A stretch of DNA of 64,000 nt from Bursaphelenchus xylophilus (taxonomy: Eukaryota; Nematoda; Chromadorea; Rhabditida; Aphelenchoididae), in assembly GCA_904066235.2 (NCBI GenBank), contig CAJFCV020000001.1, forward strand, positions 12,829,291 through 12,893,290. Direction: 5' to 3'. The notes beneath the pieces are model-generated. The model had not been told where the DNA came from, made no database searches, and worked only from the letters and a program-made list of their open reading frames with translations. The position numbers and the translations under genes are program-made. Positions 63,501 to 64,000 of this stretch are shown here, piece after piece (position 1 is the first letter of the stretch; each line of letters starts with the position of its first letter).

Positions 63501-64000
63501 TCCGGGCCTGATTACTACCGGGCCGGGCCAGGCCTGAAAAATTTTGAACCGGGCCGGGCCTGGGATTTTGCCGGGCCGGCCCGGAGCCTGAAATTTGGAA
63601 AAAGAGGCCCGTTTGCCACCCCTGGAAAGGTCCGCTAAAAAAAGGAAAGGGAGGGCGGGGAGGGAGGGGGGAGGTTTTCGATGGCGCTGATTTCGAATAT
63701 CGCATCCATTTTTTCTGAATTTTACAATTTTGCTTAAGCAGTAGTGTCTTATGTGTGGTTGTAAACCTCAATACCATTAATTAAGGGGAGGGGGGAAGAC
63801 TTGACCAACCCATGAGGAAAACTTGACCCGATTTGCAGTGCTTCGCGTTCTTAACACTTCCTTGGCCATGGTTCCGCTGACCAATTCGCTGTCGACAATT
63901 TTGATGATCAAGAGTTACCGGACTACTGTAATGCACGCGATATTAAGACGTGTTGGTGTGAAGCAAAGAGACTCCATGTGGTTGAGAACGGGCTCGGATC
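60502..64000 (+). CDS. Seven-transmembrane chemoreceptor of the Str superfamily, 3' end beyond the window
   Basis: Exons 60502-60699, 60822 to about 60896, 61612-61992, 62594-62864 and 63839 to beyond 64000. Exon 1 gives TM1 (SVSFSAMLANLVLLWLI) and TM2 (YKKVLYTSSVIDLLSSL). Exon 3 gives TM3 ending CFVPFTYRYF, where FxYRY is the nematode Str-type counterpart of DRY, and TM4 (LLVLFYVIPIDLFAFIV). Exon 4 gives TM5 (IPILWLNVAPLLQIFFIW), then QRQITWTLTGQSVTPLIL for TM6. Exon 5 gives TM7 (LNTSLAMVPLTNSLSTIL) and MIKSYR. Exon 4 ends in phase 1 at GCGG/GTGGGG, which fits the exon 5 start. Such receptors are olfactory GPCRs in nematodes. Exon 2 (LQLVLSAASRSALVETCMLP) is cut by a transposon at 60897, so no good donor remains, and the gene may be a recent pseudogene. 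The last intron holds a hAT-like element. Confidence 0.8.
60897..61575. mobile_element. Left part of a Harbinger-like element, with a second element inside
   Basis: It starts CAAGGAAAGTACATACTTCT after TTA and matches the left end and following region of the element at 51811. A ~460-bp insert at about 60988-61451 (TACAGGGTGTTCAGAG to CCCTCACTGTA) interrupts the shared sequence after 'ctgattcagaatata'. The match resumes with 'gctgcctaattttgg' and ends with 'tttgttttgtgctaac'. No right terminal repeat is present. It abuts exon 2 of the chemoreceptor. Confidence 0.78.
60988..61451. mobile_element. Insert with TACAGGGTGTTC/CACTGTA ends and internal palindrome
   Basis: Flanking TA on both sides is compatible with mariner-type insertion. 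The interior has an inverted repeat: 'aagatacaatatgacatttc' and 'ttcaaatttctatgcttcgg' face 'gaatgtcatattgtatcttc'. No transposase frame is seen. Confidence 0.5.
61993..62593. other. Chemoreceptor intron 3
   Basis: A ~600-bp intron from GTAAGA to TTTTTAG. It includes a CCGTCATTAAGACGG palindrome (about 62455) and a GGAAACAGAATGCCA word shared with 32460 and 13090. Nothing coding is seen. Confidence 0.6.
63146..63750. mobile_element. GGTCCGCT-type element copy, split by a hAT-like insert
   Basis: It begins GTACGGAAAGGTC, is interrupted at 63158-63624, then continues GAAAGGTCCGCTAAAAAAAG, 'ggaaagggagggcggggagg' and 'tggcgctgatttcgaatatc', matching the left end of the element at 21889 but with one GGTCCGCT unit in place of four. 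The right end is not present in the window as an inverted copy. Confidence 0.75.
63158..63624. mobile_element. hAT-type nonautonomous element, 467 bp, 8-bp target duplication
   Basis: The ends CAGGGGTGGCCACCGGG and CGTTTGCCACCCCTG form the classic hAT terminal inverted repeat CAGGGGTGGC. The 8-bp direct repeat GAAAGGTC (63150-63157 and 63625-63632) flanks it exactly. The interior is rich in CCGGGCCGGGCCTG units in both orientations around an AT-rich centre. It is inserted in a GGTCCGCT-type element in the last chemoreceptor intron. Confidence 0.92.

Overview
This window reads as nematode nuclear DNA, most likely a rhabditid of the Caenorhabditis type. The evidence is AT-rich sequence, introns that end in TTTTCAG or TTTATAG, a close same-strand gene pair with a trans-splice acceptor about 100 bp past a poly(A) signal, a nematode-type (Str superfamily) chemoreceptor, and many short palindromic DNA transposon remnants. 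There are no bacterial features. Coding sequence is a small part of the window. Most of it is introns and intergenic repeats.

Layout. 1-4.3 kb holds inverted-repeat elements and a 142-bp tandem array. 4.3-5.4 kb holds a small two-exon minus-strand gene and a possible short gene upstream of it. 5.4-16.2 kb has no convincing gene but seven clusters of an 11-bp palindrome, YGCACNGTGCR. 16.4-20.9 kb holds foldback elements. 20.9-23.4 kb carries a chain of good splice sites on the plus strand with no consistent reading frame, so a spliced noncoding transcript is possible. 23.4-24.65 kb is a GC-rich inverted repeat. 26.6-29.2 kb is a tandem pair of small secreted paralogues. 29.7-34.9 kb is a multi-exon minus-strand gene built of repeated units, unrecognised. 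35.2-39.5 kb encodes a type II membrane coiled-coil protein like GOLM1/CASC4; one of its introns holds a decayed Tc1/mariner element with a second element nested inside it. 39.7-42.6 kb is a probable operon: anamorsin (CIAPIN1, cytosolic Fe-S assembly) followed by DDA1 (DET1/DDB1-associated factor of CRL4 ubiquitin ligases). 43.7-49.4 kb is tandem repeats and palindrome clusters. 49.5-56.9 kb is a CTDSPL2-type HAD phosphatase with a 5-kb intron holding a Harbinger-like element. 57.1-58.3 kb is more palindrome clusters. 59.1 kb is an intronless glycine-rich gene with a TATA box. 60.5-64 kb is a seven-transmembrane chemoreceptor that runs off the right edge and has a transposon against its second exon.

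The most striking feature is the YGCACNGTGCR palindrome. By eye it occurs well over 100 times, in about fifteen clusters, embedded in local tandem repeats of several unrelated periods, with the core intact while the spacers differ. This is what a recognition site for a symmetric DNA-binding protein would look like. Clustered short motifs bound by the C. elegans meiotic pairing-centre zinc-finger proteins are the closest precedent I know, but the link is inference. Several transposon insertions here can be dated relative to each other because an empty site survives within the window.
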